A stretch of 64,000 bases of DNA, taken from NCBI RefSeq assembly GCF_000024925.1, contig NC_013521.1:1860001-1924000 (forward strand). Direction: 5' to 3'. The notes below the pieces were generated by a model. It had not been told where the DNA came from. It searched no databases and saw only the letters and a program-made list of their open reading frames with translations. Source of the DNA: Sanguibacter keddieii DSM 10542 (GTDB taxonomy: Bacteria; Actinomycetota; Actinomycetes; Actinomycetales; Cellulomonadaceae). Positions 34,961-43,934 of the stretch are shown piece by piece. Each line of letters begins with the position of its first letter. Position 1 is the stretch's first letter. The translations under genes were made by a program, and so were the position numbers.

Positions 34961-35554
34961 TCAGCGCGAGCGGCTCGCCTCAGCCTTCCGCGGCCCGAGC
35001 GCGACCCACACCGGGCCGGTGACGAACCACACGGCGAGCACCACGCCGATGCGGGCCGTCCAGCTCCACAGCGGGTCTTCGGGCCACGCCGAGAGCGGCG
35101 GTACCCCGGATCCGGCGACGAGGCTCAGCGTGAGCAGCACGGCGCCCGCGATCACGGCGGCGAGCACCGCCCGGCCGAAGTCCTTCATCTCCTTGGGGAG
35201 AGCGGCCAGACCGTCGCGGGGAGCGCGGACCGGAGCGGGGCCACCGGCGTAGCGGTGCGCGAACCGCACGTCGGCCCACCGCACGAGCGTGTGACCGAAG
35301 GCCACGGTGAACCCGAGGTACACGGCCGCGAGCCCGTGCGAGAACCCCGGCGGCGTGCCGCGTGCGACGTCGGCGACCGACGCCGTGACGAGCACCAGGT
35401 CCACGACCGGCACGCACACCAGCAGGACACCGCCGAGCCGGGGGCGGCGCAGCGGGTAGCGGGCGACGAGCCCGGCCACGAGCACGACCCAGAAGCCGAT
35501 CTCGCAGGCGACCACGAGCAGGACGAGCGGGTTCTCCGAGAGCAGGTCTTCCAT
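34961..35554 (-). CDS. Conserved integral membrane protein, unknown function
   Basis: 197 residues. Hydrophobic helices at about 10-30, 40-62, 70-90, 130-150 and 165-185, joined by Arg-rich loops (RYPLRRPRLGG; RWADVRFAHRYAGGP). The sequence resembles uncharacterised membrane proteins of streptomycetes and cellulomonads. No transport or enzyme motif visible. It is convergent with the GH43 gene (13 bases apart) and divergent from the two-component system. Confidence 0.65.
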   Translation of the reverse strand: MEDLLSENPLVLLVVACEIGFWVVLVAGLVARYPLRRPRLGGVLLVCVPVVDLVLVTASVADVARGTPPGFSHGLAAVYLGFTVAFGHTLVRWADVRFAHRYAGGPAPVRAPRDGLAALPKEMKDFGRAVLAAVIAGAVLLTLSLVAGSGVPPLSAWPEDPLWSWTARIGVVLAVWFVTGPVWVALGPRKAEASRSR

Positions 35555-35684
35555 GTCTCGATCCTCCGCGGCGCACGGGGCGCCGTCGTCGGCCGTCCGG
35601 GCGATCCCTGGTCGGCAGCACGCAGGCGCGCCGTACATCCTTCGGGCGACGCGCGCGGGAGCGCGGGTGTGGTCTGATCGACGG

Positions 35685-36941
35685 GTGCAGCCCATCACCC
35701 GTGACCTCGACGAGGTGCTCACGGCCGCCCGCCGCACCGCCCCCGGCTGGTTCCGGTCCGACCTGCGCGTCGCCCTCGCGGTCCTCGTCGCGGGGCTCGC
35801 CCTGCTGGCCGTCGGGCTGTCCGGGCTGTGGGCCCAGGACGACGCGCTCGACCCGGACCGCTGGTGGCACGCGGTGCCGCTCGTCCTGGGGACGGCCGTC
35901 ATGCTCGGCAAGCGGCGCCGGCCTCTGCTGGCGCTCGCCGCAGGCCTCGTGCTGCTGGCCGTCGACCTGGCCCTGGGCGGGAGCCTCGGGACGCTCCTCG
36001 TGGTGCTCGACCTCCTCTACTCCGCGGCGCTGTTCTCGTCGCGGACCGGGCGGCAGGTGCTGGTCGTGGCGGCGTGGTCGCTCGTCGGGGTCGCGGCGGC
36101 GGTCGCCGGTGTCGCGTCCGACGGTGAGCCCCGTGCCGTGGCGACGGGCGCCATCCAGGCTGCCGGGTTCCTCGTGGTGCCGCTGTGGTGGGCGGGGAAC
36201 GTCCGGGCGACGTCAGAGGTCGCCGTGCTCGCCGAGGAGCGTGCGGCGCTGGCCAGCGCGAACGCCGAGGGGCTGGCGCGCATCGAGGAGCTGCGGCGAC
36301 GGGACGCCGTCCAGGCGGAGCGCCGCACGATGGCCCGGGACCTGCACGACGTGGTCGCCGGCCACGTGTCGGCCGTCGCGATCCGGACGGGCGCTGCCCT
36401 CGCCGGTCCGGCGGGGCGAGAGCGCGAGACCCTGGAGATGGCCAGGACGTCGAGCCTCGCGGCTCTCGAGGAGATGCGTGCGATGATCCTGCTGCTCCGC
36501 GCCGACGACCCCGCAGCGGGGCCGGTCAGTGCACCGGGCACTCTCGCCGACCTCGCTGGTGTCGTCGCCGGGCACCGAGACGCCGGTGCCGAGATCGTCC
36601 TCGAGGATCGTGCTCCTCGCGGCCTGCCGGCCGCGGTCGAGCAGGCGGCGCTGCGCATCGTCCAGGAGGCGCTGACGAACGTCGCGAAGCACGGTGCCGG
36701 CGGGGAGGTGCGCGTCGTGCTGGAGGAGGTCGAGGACTCGCTCTCTGTCTGTGTCACCAGCCCGCTGCCCGTGACACCGGCCGCGTCTCCTGCCGGGCGC
36801 GGCGCGGCCGCCCCGGGGACCGGCCTGCTGAGCATGCGTGAGCGTGCCGAGGGTCTGGGCGGGACGCTGGAGGTCGGGCCGGAGGCCGGCCTCTGGTCCG
36901 TGCGCAGCACCATCCCGCTGACGCCCGGAGGTGCCCCGTGA
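35685..36941 (+). CDS. HisKA_3-type sensor histidine kinase
   Basis: 418 residues from GTG 35685. Four to five membrane helices (about residues 25-165), a short linker rich in Glu/Ala, then the dimerisation domain with the phospho-His in RDLHDVVAGHVSAVAIRTG. A HATPase domain follows with VQEALTNVAKHG and GTGLLSMRERAEGLGG. The next gene, its response regulator, starts inside its stop (GTGA at 36938-36941). The signal is unknown. Confidence 0.9.
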   Translation: MQPITRDLDEVLTAARRTAPGWFRSDLRVALAVLVAGLALLAVGLSGLWAQDDALDPDRWWHAVPLVLGTAVMLGKRRRPLLALAAGLVLLAVDLALGGSLGTLLVVLDLLYSAALFSSRTGRQVLVVAAWSLVGVAAAVAGVASDGEPRAVATGAIQAAGFLVVPLWWAGNVRATSEVAVLAEERAALASANAEGLARIEELRRRDAVQAERRTMARDLHDVVAGHVSAVAIRTGAALAGPAGRERETLEMARTSSLAALEEMRAMILLLRADDPAAGPVSAPGTLADLAGVVAGHRDAGAEIVLEDRAPRGLPAAVEQAALRIVQEALTNVAKHGAGGEVRVVLEEVEDSLSVCVTSPLPVTPAASPAGRGAAAPGTGLLSMRERAEGLGGTLEVGPEAGLWSVRSTIPLTPGGAP

Positions 36942-37639
36942 TCCGGGTGCTGCTGGCCGACGACCACGCCGCCGTGCGCGCGGGGCTGAGGTTCCTGCTC
37001 GAGTCGGCGGCGGACCTCCAGGTGGTCGCCGAGGTCGGTGACGGGGCGAGCGCCGTCGAGCGCGCCCGTGCGCTGCGGCCCGACGTCGTGCTCATGGACG
37101 TCCGGATGCCCGGGACGGACGGCATCACCGCCACAGCAGCCATCACCGCGGAGGGGCTCGCCGAGGTGCTGGTCCTGACGACCTTCGACCTCGACGACTA
37201 CGTCACCGGTGCGCTGGGTGCGGGCGCCGCGGGGTACCTGCTCAAGTCGGCCGAGCCGCACGAGCTCCTCGACGCCGTCCGCCGTGTCGCCGACGGCGAC
37301 GGCGTCCTCGCCCCCGAGGTCACGCGCCGGGTCATCCGGGCACTCGCGGCGGCGGCGCCCGCGTCGACTACCCCGCCCGCATCCACGCCCCCGAGCGAGC
37401 CCGAGCCCGCGAAGGTCACCCGTGTCGCGGGCCTCACCCCACGCGAGCGGGACGTCCTGGCCGCCCTCGGGCGCGGTCTGACCAACCAGCAGATCGCCAC
37501 CGAGCTGTTCGTCAGTGCCGCGACCGCCAAGACGCACGTGTCACGGGTCCTCATGAAGCTCGGGGTGACCTCGCGCGTGCAGGCGGCGCTGGTGGCACGG
37601 GACGCGGGGGAGCACCTGAGAGGATCGTCAGGTGCATGA
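36938..37639 (+). CDS. NarL/FixJ-family response regulator
   Basis: 233 residues. Receiver with LLADDHAAVRAGL and phospho-Asp in DVVLMDVRMPGTDG; LLKSAEPHEL. A Pro/Thr/Ser-rich linker (about 145-165) precedes the LuxR helix-turn-helix LTPRERDVLAALGRGLTNQQIA with AKTHVSRVLMKLG. Coupled to the kinase by GTGA and to a GbsR/MarR-type regulator by an eight-base overlap (GTGCATGA). Confidence 0.9.
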   Translation: MIRVLLADDHAAVRAGLRFLLESAADLQVVAEVGDGASAVERARALRPDVVLMDVRMPGTDGITATAAITAEGLAEVLVLTTFDLDDYVTGALGAGAAGYLLKSAEPHELLDAVRRVADGDGVLAPEVTRRVIRALAAAAPASTTPPASTPPSEPEPAKVTRVAGLTPRERDVLAALGRGLTNQQIATELFVSAATAKTHVSRVLMKLGVTSRVQAALVARDAGEHLRGSSGA

Positions 37640-38183
37640 CCACGACGAGCCGCCTGTGCCCGACCTCACCGAGCCCCGAGACCGGGCCGAGCTCGAGCCC
37701 TGGTTCGTCGAGCGGTACGCGCAGTACTGGTCGTCGCAGGGCCTGTCCGCCATCGAGGGACGTATGGTCGGGTTCCTGCTGCTGAGCGACCGCCCCGTGT
37801 CGGCCGACGAGCTCGCGGCGGCGTCGGGCGCGAGCCGCGGGTCCGTCTCGACGTACACGCGCAGGTTGATCGACATCGGGTTCCTGCGCCGGGTCCGCCG
37901 CCCCGGGGACCGGTCGCACTACTTCGTCATGGACGCCGACGTGTGGGGCGGGTTCCTCGACAACGAGCACGCCTACCTGGTCAGGCAGCGCGAGCTCGCG
38001 AGCACAGCCCTCGCCCTCATGCCGCCGACCGGTCCCGCGCACGAGCGCATCCGGAACATGCACGGGTACATGGAGTGGCTGCTCGGGTACTACGGGACGC
38101 TGCGCTCCGAGTGGGCGCGGCACAAGGAAGGGCTCGAGGGGCCGGGGCTGACCGAGACGGACGAAGGTCCGCCCCGGCCCTGA
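37632..38183 (+). CDS. GbsR/MarR-type transcriptional regulator
   Basis: 183 residues from GTG 37632. Winged helix: EGRMVGFLLLSDRPVSADELAAASGASRGSVSTYTRRLIDIGFLRRVRRPGDRSHYF, the GbsR pattern, then a helical dimerisation region (ERIRNMHGYMEWLLGYYGTLRSEW). GbsR-like proteins often control transport or osmoprotectant genes. Its start lies inside the response regulator, so the three proteins form one translational unit. It is convergent with the siderophore-binding protein gene. Confidence 0.8.
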   Translation: MHDHDEPPVPDLTEPRDRAELEPWFVERYAQYWSSQGLSAIEGRMVGFLLLSDRPVSADELAAASGASRGSVSTYTRRLIDIGFLRRVRRPGDRSHYFVMDADVWGGFLDNEHAYLVRQRELASTALALMPPTGPAHERIRNMHGYMEWLLGYYGTLRSEWARHKEGLEGPGLTETDEGPPRP

Positions 38184-38202
38184 CCCCTCTGCTGCGCCGG
38201 TG

Positions 38203-39243
38203 CTACTGGTCGACCTTCCCGATCGCCTCGTCGATCATCGGGACGAAGCGCTCGAGGGCCCAGGGGACCGTGAGCGGGTTGATGATCGAGGACCCGGTGA
38301 CGAAGGGCTGGTCGGTCGGCGCCACGACCGACCCGCGCCCGATGGCGGGGATGGCCTGGTAGAGCGGCTGGGCCTCGGTCTCGGCACGGGCGGCCGCGTC
38401 GGAGTAGAAGGTGAAGATCAGGTCCGAGTCCGCGAGCTGGTCGGCGTTCTCGAGGCCGATGAGCGCGGAGTCGGTGCCCTCGGTCTCGTCGAAGGTCTCG
38501 ACGACGGGGTCGACGGTGAGCCCGAGCCCGCGGACCATCGCGACGCGCTGCTCGTCGGGCAGGAACACCCCGAGCGAGCCGGGCTCGGTGGTGTAGACGT
38601 ACGAGAAGGTCACGTCGGCGTACTCGGGGTGCGCGGCCGCGGCCTCGGTGAACTGCTCCTCGATGCCGGTGATCAGCTCCTGCGCCTCGTCGGGCTGGCC
38701 GAGGGCCTTCCCGATGGTCGTGATCTGCTGGTCCCAGTCGATGCTCCACGCGAGGTCCGGGTAGGCGACCGTCGGTGCGATCTCGGAGAGCGTGTCGAAC
38801 TGCTCCTGGGTGATCCCCGACCACGGGGCGAGGATCACGTCGGGCTCGAGCTCGAGGATCGCCTCGATGTCGATCTCCGTCCCACCGGTGAACTGCGCGG
38901 GGAGGTCCTCGCCGGACTCCTCGAGCGCCTCGTGGATCCACGGCAGGTAGCCGGTGTCGTCGGAGCCCCAGGGGTACTCCTCGATCCCCACGGGGGTGAC
39001 GCCGAGCGCGATCGCGGTCTCGGCGGACCCCATGCCGAGGGTGACGACCCGCTCCGGGGCCTCGTCGATGACGGCGTCACCGAGGGCGCTCTCGACCGTG
39101 ACGGGGAAGGCGCCGTCGGCGGGTGCCGCAGACGGGGTGGTCTCGGCGGAGCTGTCGGAGGACCCGCAGCCGGCGAGCACGACGGCCCCTGCGACGAGCG
39201 CTGCCGCGAGCACCGGGCGGCGCGAGGAGGGGAGGGCGAGCAT
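38203..39243 (-). CDS. Iron-siderophore ABC transporter substrate-binding lipoprotein (FepB/FhuD type)
   Basis: 346 residues. Lipoprotein signal peptide with lipobox LAGC (Cys26). Mature class III binding protein: ERVVTLGMGSAETAIALGVTPVGIEEYPWG, LEPDVILAPWSGITQEQFD and a C-terminal TVPWALERFVPMIDEA. These proteins capture ferric siderophores at the membrane. No permease or ATPase genes are adjacent, so it must work with an unlinked transporter. A DtxR-type iron box (39285-39303) stands about 40 bases upstream of the ATG. Confidence 0.9.
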   Translation of the reverse strand: MLALPSSRRPVLAAALVAGAVVLAGCGSSDSSAETTPSAAPADGAFPVTVESALGDAVIDEAPERVVTLGMGSAETAIALGVTPVGIEEYPWGSDDTGYLPWIHEALEESGEDLPAQFTGGTEIDIEAILELEPDVILAPWSGITQEQFDTLSEIAPTVAYPDLAWSIDWDQQITTIGKALGQPDEAQELITGIEEQFTEAAAAHPEYADVTFSYVYTTEPGSLGVFLPDEQRVAMVRGLGLTVDPVVETFDETEGTDSALIGLENADQLADSDLIFTFYSDAAARAETEAQPLYQAIPAIGRGSVVAPTDQPFVTGSSIINPLTVPWALERFVPMIDEAIGKVDQ

Positions 39244-39284
39244 GGGTGAGGCCTTTCGTCGGCGACGGATCCCCGATCGGGATC

Positions 39285-39303
39285 TTAGTGTTGCCTCACC
39301 TTA
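39285..39303 (-). promoter_or_regulatory. Probable DtxR/IdeR iron box
   Basis: TTAGTGTTGCCTCACCTTA matches 13 of 19 bases of the DtxR/IdeR consensus palindrome, including TTAG at one end and CACCT near the other. It is placed to repress the siderophore-binding protein gene when iron is plentiful. Confidence 0.7.
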
Positions 39304-39420
39304 CTTGGTCGTTCAGAAGTTCTGAAACTTCCTGGCGTGGGTAGCCGCGCAGCCGGCACCGCCACAGGGAGACACAGCGCGACCATGCGCTCCGGGACAG
39401 GACCGGTCCACGACGGACCC

Positions 39421-42144
39421 TCAGGCGTCGTCACCCAGCCGGTCCGCGAGGTCCCGCCGCGACGCGGCCCCGAGCTTGCGGCGCGCGAGGTAGAGGTGAG
39501 ACTCGACCGTCCGCACGGACAGGAACAGACGCGCCGCGATGTCACGGTTGCTCAGTCCACGTCCCGCCAGGACGGCCACCTCGCGCTCCCGGGCCGTGAG
39601 GGGCTCTTCGGCCGGCTCGCTCTCGGCGCGGTTCGCGCGGTCCCGCCACGCCGAGAGCGCGTGCGGGCTGTCCGGGTCGAGCAGGCGCAGCGCCTGCTCC
39701 TCGCATGCGTCCGCGAGATGGCGCATGCCCAGCCCCTCGAAGGTCCGCGTGAGGTCGGCGAGCGAGCCGGCGTCCGCGGTGGACGCGGCGATGACGTAGT
39801 CGGCGACGGCCTGCAACGAGCCGATGTCCGTCTGCTGGCGCGCCGCGGTCGCTGCGTCGACGAGGTCCTGCCGTGACACGCGGCCGTCGTGGCTCGCGGC
39901 TGCCTCGGCGGCCGCGAACAGCGCGATGGTCGGCTGGAGCGCGGCCGCCTCGACCCCGAGAGGCGACGGCGCGACGGCGGGCAGGCTGGTCGTCGGGGCA
40001 GCCAGGTGACGTACCGACTCCACGAGGTACGCGCTCCAGGCCGACACCGTCGCGCCCGGGGCCTCCAGCTCCGCGCACAGGCGCTCCGCCTCCACCGCCC
40101 GGCCGAGGCGTGCGAGTGCGGTCGCCCGCACGGACACGAGCCAGGCGTGCGTCTCGTGGGTCGTCGGCCGGGGTGCGCGGTCGATCGCCGCACCGAGCTC
40201 GAGCTCTGCCGTCACGTCGTCTCCGTCGGCCAGCGCCAGGTACCCCGCGAGGGCGCTCAGCGTGCTGGTGTGGGCGACGTCCCGCGCTGCCACCGCGCGC
40301 CGCATGAGGGCGTCGAGGCGTGCCGGCATCTCGACCCACCCGAGGGAGCAGGCCAGGTGCGCCGCGGCCGACCCCGAGAAGAACGCCGTCCCCTCGTCGA
40401 CGACCTGCTGCGCCGAGGCGGACCCCACCTGCCGGGCGAGCGCGTCGTGCAGCCGGCGGCCGGTCGTGGTGATCGACTCGAGCTGCGCGCCGTGGCCGAG
40501 GAACGCCGCGGCCATCCCCGCGAGCCCGCAGGCCCGCAGCCGGACGACCAGGCCTGCGCGGTCGTCGTCGACGAGGCCGGTGGCGAGGTCGAGGGACTCG
40601 CGCCAGCGCATCGCCCGGAGTGCGTGCACCGCGCCGCGGAGGCGCTCGACCGTGGCGACCGGGCCGCTGGGTGGGTCGTCGGGTGTGCCTGGCTCTGTCA
40701 GGTCGGCAGAGGAGTCCGACCGGGTTCCCTCCCAGTCGTCGAGCTCGGCGCGCCACAGGGAGACGAGCTCGAGCGCTTCGTCAGAGGTCCCCGGTGGCAC
40801 CCGACCGAGGACCTCGTGGGCTGCCCGGGTGCTCCCGAGGGCCGCGAGCGCCCGGGACGCCTCGACCGCGGCGGCTCCGGTCGGGTGCGTGTCGAGCGCG
40901 AGCATCGCGTGCGCGAGCGCCCGGTAGGGCTGGAGCATCGCGGTCGACTTCCGGGCGGCGACCGTGGCGATGCGCGACACCTGGTCGGGTGCGACCGCGG
41001 GTGTGGGTCCTGTCGGTCCGTCGGCCGCCCCGAGCCAGGCGTCGGAGAGGAGCAGGCACTCGAAGGGGGTGAGCACGAGGCCGGCGGTGTCGAGGTCGAC
41101 CATCGACCGCAGCGCGCGGGCGTAGGGGCCGCTGGCGGACCAGGTGTGCCCGTCGGCGAGCACCGCCTCGGCGTCGACGGGTGTGGCCCGCAGCGCTGTG
41201 GTCCCTGCTCCGGCAGGGGTGACGCTGCCGTGCCGCAGGAGTCGGCGCAGCGTCGCGTCGCCGACGTAGTGCATGGCGCGCTCCGGGTCGAGGCCGTCGA
41301 GCCGGGCGAGCAGGACGAGGCTCTCCCGCTCGTGCTCGGAGAGCGTGTCGAGACGGTGCCGGGCCCGCTCGACGGTGCGGGGAGGGAGGAGGCCGGGCCC
41401 GTGGAGTCCCAGGAGGTCGCGGTTCGAGGTGGCCCGGTCGTCGCGCAGCGCCTCGAGGGTCAGCTCGCGGATCGTCGCGGGTGAGCCCCCGGCCGCGACG
41501 AGGATGGTGTGCCGGAGGGCGAGGTCGAGCGGCCTGCTGCCGGCGACCGACAGGACGAGCTCGTGACCCTCGGTCTCCGAGAGGCCGACCAGGTCGACGC
41601 GGCCGGCCCGCCCGTCGAGCCAGAGCGAGGTGAGCCGTGCGGCTGCGGCGCCGTGCGTGGTCCCTGCCCCGGCGGTGGCGTCCGCGGTGGCGACGAGCAC
41701 GACCCGTCCGTCCGTCGCGAGCTCGCAGAGCATCTGCAGGTGCTCTGCGTCGAGGAGGTGGGCGTCGTCCGCCAGCACCACGGTGGAGCCGGCCGTGCCG
41801 GCGAGGTCGTCGACGCCCGTGGTCCCTGGTGGCACCCGGCGGACGGTGCCCGGCGCCGAGCCCTGCTCCGGGTCGTGGACGGTCGAGACGATGAGCCCGG
41901 GCACGGAGGTGGCAGACCGGACCGACAGGACGCGCAGCTCGGGGACCGAGTCGACGACCCGCCTCGCCAGGTGGGACCGGCCCGACCCCGGGGCGCCGAG
42001 CACGAGGACGCTGGTGCCGTCGCGGACCTGGCGCACGGCCTCACGGACCAGGTGCCCTCGCGGCGGCGTGCGGAGCGCCTCTGGTTCCCCCGGACGACGC
42101 GGAGCGCGTCCTGCGCGTCTGCCGGACGTGCTGCTCTCTGTCAT
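39421..42144 (-). CDS. Large ATP-binding LuxR-family regulator (LAL type)
   Basis: 907 residues. N-terminal AAA-type ATPase module with Walker A LGAPGSGRSH (the usual Lys is Arg) and Walker B TVVLADDAHLL. A long helical, TPR-like middle follows (about 300-830, many Ala/Leu-rich repeats). The C-terminal LuxR helix-turn-helix LTAREREVAVLAGRGLSNRDIA with VRTVESHLYLARRKLG completes the LAL layout. LAL proteins are pathway-specific activators. It is divergent from the surface-protein operon at 42489, with about 345 bases between, making that operon a candidate target. Confidence 0.85.
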   Translation of the reverse strand: MTESSTSGRRAGRAPRRPGEPEALRTPPRGHLVREAVRQVRDGTSVLVLGAPGSGRSHLARRVVDSVPELRVLSVRSATSVPGLIVSTVHDPEQGSAPGTVRRVPPGTTGVDDLAGTAGSTVVLADDAHLLDAEHLQMLCELATDGRVVLVATADATAGAGTTHGAAAARLTSLWLDGRAGRVDLVGLSETEGHELVLSVAGSRPLDLALRHTILVAAGGSPATIRELTLEALRDDRATSNRDLLGLHGPGLLPPRTVERARHRLDTLSEHERESLVLLARLDGLDPERAMHYVGDATLRRLLRHGSVTPAGAGTTALRATPVDAEAVLADGHTWSASGPYARALRSMVDLDTAGLVLTPFECLLLSDAWLGAADGPTGPTPAVAPDQVSRIATVAARKSTAMLQPYRALAHAMLALDTHPTGAAAVEASRALAALGSTRAAHEVLGRVPPGTSDEALELVSLWRAELDDWEGTRSDSSADLTEPGTPDDPPSGPVATVERLRGAVHALRAMRWRESLDLATGLVDDDRAGLVVRLRACGLAGMAAAFLGHGAQLESITTTGRRLHDALARQVGSASAQQVVDEGTAFFSGSAAAHLACSLGWVEMPARLDALMRRAVAARDVAHTSTLSALAGYLALADGDDVTAELELGAAIDRAPRPTTHETHAWLVSVRATALARLGRAVEAERLCAELEAPGATVSAWSAYLVESVRHLAAPTTSLPAVAPSPLGVEAAALQPTIALFAAAEAAASHDGRVSRQDLVDAATAARQQTDIGSLQAVADYVIAASTADAGSLADLTRTFEGLGMRHLADACEEQALRLLDPDSPHALSAWRDRANRAESEPAEEPLTAREREVAVLAGRGLSNRDIAARLFLSVRTVESHLYLARRKLGAASRRDLADRLGDDA

Positions 42145-42488
42145 CGCCGTGCCTCTGCCATCTCTGCCCCCACAGGTCAGCCCTCGTGCCGGGTGTCGCC
42201 CTCCGGGCCTTCTGGTCCGTCGCGGGGGCGCGCGGGGGAGCGAGGCCCCGGCCGCGGTGTGACGCCCGACACTGCGAACACTACTGGGGGACTACTGGTC
42301 TCGCTCGTCGAGGCGCCCCCGTACTGCCGGGATGTGCCCGCTCGGGTACCGGGATCGGGCTCGGAGGGGTCACACGGGGTCGGCGCCGACCTAGCGTCGT
42401 CGCATGGCCCGCCCGCTGCGGATGCGTGGCCGCTCTTCCGGTGACCAGGGGGCACCGGAAGAGCACCAGACACACGAGGGGGAGCACC
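42145..42488. promoter_or_regulatory. Divergent promoter region between LAL regulator and surface-protein operon
   Basis: 344 bases without a gene. It holds a direct repeat CTACTGG (42281-42287 and 42292-42298, 11 bases start to start, about one helical turn), which could bind a regulator, and the leader hairpin at 42432-42464. I could not pick out confident -10/-35 boxes. Confidence 0.5.
42432..42464 (+). promoter_or_regulatory. Hairpin in the 5' leader of the surface-protein operon
   Basis: Perfect 12-bp stem GCTCTTCCGGTG / CACCGGAAGAGC with a nine-base loop, ending 24 bases before the ATG at 42489. The ribosome binding site (GAGGGGGAG) lies just after it, so it may protect the mRNA or modulate initiation. 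Confidence 0.6.
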
Positions 42489-43187
42489 ATGGCAGGACGT
42501 CGGTCGGCACGGGTAGCACGGGGGACCCGGCGGAGCTCGAAGGTCAAGGCGGTGCTCGCCGGTGGTGCGGTGCTCGGCCTCGGGGCCACGGTCACGCTCG
42601 CCGCCTGGACGGACACCGAGTGGGTCTTCGCCGGCAACGCCGCCGGTGACGGTCCCGGGCTCGGGACCTCGTCGTTCGAGGTGGAGCAGAACACCACCAA
42701 CCCGTACGCCGAGGCGACGTACGTGCAGGACGAGACCAACCCGGGTGGCGCTCTCGCCTTCGGTGTCTCGGCCCTGAGCCTGACCCCGGGCGACGCCGTC
42801 TACGCCCCGGTCGCCCTCCGCACGGTCGAAGGGTCGATCGCCGGGTCCGTCACCCTCCAGCCGGCCGTGGCTGCGGACGGGATCACGACGACCGACCCGG
42901 GCGGCGCGCTCTACGGTGCGCTCACGGTGCGGGTCGCCGTCAGCCCGACGAACACCGTGTGCAACGCCGCCGCCTTCACCACCGGGACGATCGTCGCCAC
43001 CGGGCCGCTGGCGACCGCCGCTGCCTCGACCAGCCAGCCGCTCGAGGGCGACGGCGACTCCGTCCAGCACTACTGCTTCGAGATCACCCTGCCGGCGTCG
43101 CCCACGCTCCCGGGCGGGACCGTGCTCGCCGACCTCCAGGGACGTACCGCGGCACCCGCCTGGAACTTCGCGGCGGTCTCGCAGTGA
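42489..43187 (+). CDS. SipW-dependent-type exported protein (TasA/CalY-like)
   Basis: 232 residues. Basic start, a hydrophobic segment (AVLAGGAVLGLGATVTLAAW) followed by TDTEWV, matching the SipW-type signal peptide where cleavage follows an Ala-Trp-Thr-Asp context. The mature part is Thr/Val/Gly-rich beta protein with two cysteines (TVCNAAAF, HYCFEIT). In bacilli such proteins form matrix fibres or surface layers. It overlaps the next gene, a SipW-like signal peptidase (GTGA), and is the first gene of the operon. Confidence 0.8.
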   Translation: MAGRRSARVARGTRRSSKVKAVLAGGAVLGLGATVTLAAWTDTEWVFAGNAAGDGPGLGTSSFEVEQNTTNPYAEATYVQDETNPGGALAFGVSALSLTPGDAVYAPVALRTVEGSIAGSVTLQPAVAADGITTTDPGGALYGALTVRVAVSPTNTVCNAAAFTTGTIVATGPLATAAASTSQPLEGDGDSVQHYCFEITLPASPTLPGGTVLADLQGRTAAPAWNFAAVSQ

Positions 43188-43882
43188 CCGACGCGTCCCG
43201 GGCACCGGGACGCGTCCAACAGGTCTGCCTGAACGTCGCCTGCGCCGTCGGCGTCCTGGTGATCGTCTGGTTCCTCCTGTCCGTGCTGCTCGGGTGGTCG
43301 CTCGTGCTGTTCAAGACCGGCTCGATGGCGCCGACGTACCCCACCGGCGCTGCCGGGATCGCGGTCCCGGTGGATGCCGAGCAGATCGAGACCGGCGACG
43401 TCGTCACCGTGCCCCGGGCCGAGGGGGGCCTGCCGGTGACGCACCGCGTCGTGTCGGTCGACGACCCGGGGACGGGGGACGGCTCCCGCGAGCTCGTGCT
43501 CCAGGGCGACGACAACGCGAACCCCGACCGTGAGGTCTACACGGTCACGGAGGCCGACAAGGTGCTCGTCGGGGCCCCCTACGTCGGGTACGCCGTGACC
43601 GTCCTCGCCCAGCCGAAGACGCTGGCGATCCTCACCGCGGCGATGGCCGCGCTCACCGTCTGGGTGTTCTGGCCCCGGGCGGAAGACCACGACGAGGACG
43701 GGGACGAGCGGCGCGACGAGGACGATGCCGCCGGCTCCGACGGCGGCCTTGCGGTGACGGGCGGCGAGCGGGTCACGGTGGCGGCCGGGAGGAGCGGCGG
43801 GCCGACGCGCGCGATGCTGCGGGAGCAGGAGCGCCACCACCGCGGACGACGGGACGGCTCCGGCCGCGAGAGTCCTCGCTGA
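43184..43882 (+). CDS. SipW-like signal peptidase I (S26B type)
   Basis: 232 residues from GTG 43184. An N-terminal membrane helix is followed by the catalytic Ser in FKTGSMAPTYPTG. In the second conserved box the general base is His rather than Lys (GLPVTHRVVSVDD), the hallmark of ER-type and SipW-type peptidases. GDDNANPDREVYTV is the conserved Asp box. A second membrane helix (about 150-170) precedes a charged cytoplasmic tail rich in Asp/Glu, then Arg. It probably processes the neighbouring SipW-type precursors. Confidence 0.9.
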   Translation: MTDASRAPGRVQQVCLNVACAVGVLVIVWFLLSVLLGWSLVLFKTGSMAPTYPTGAAGIAVPVDAEQIETGDVVTVPRAEGGLPVTHRVVSVDDPGTGDGSRELVLQGDDNANPDREVYTVTEADKVLVGAPYVGYAVTVLAQPKTLAILTAAMAALTVWVFWPRAEDHDEDGDERRDEDDAAGSDGGLAVTGGERVTVAAGRSGGPTRAMLREQERHHRGRRDGSGRESPR

Positions 43883-43934
43883 TCGACAGACCGGTGCGAC
43901 CCGGGGAGGGCGACTGCCAGAGGAGGTGCGAGAG

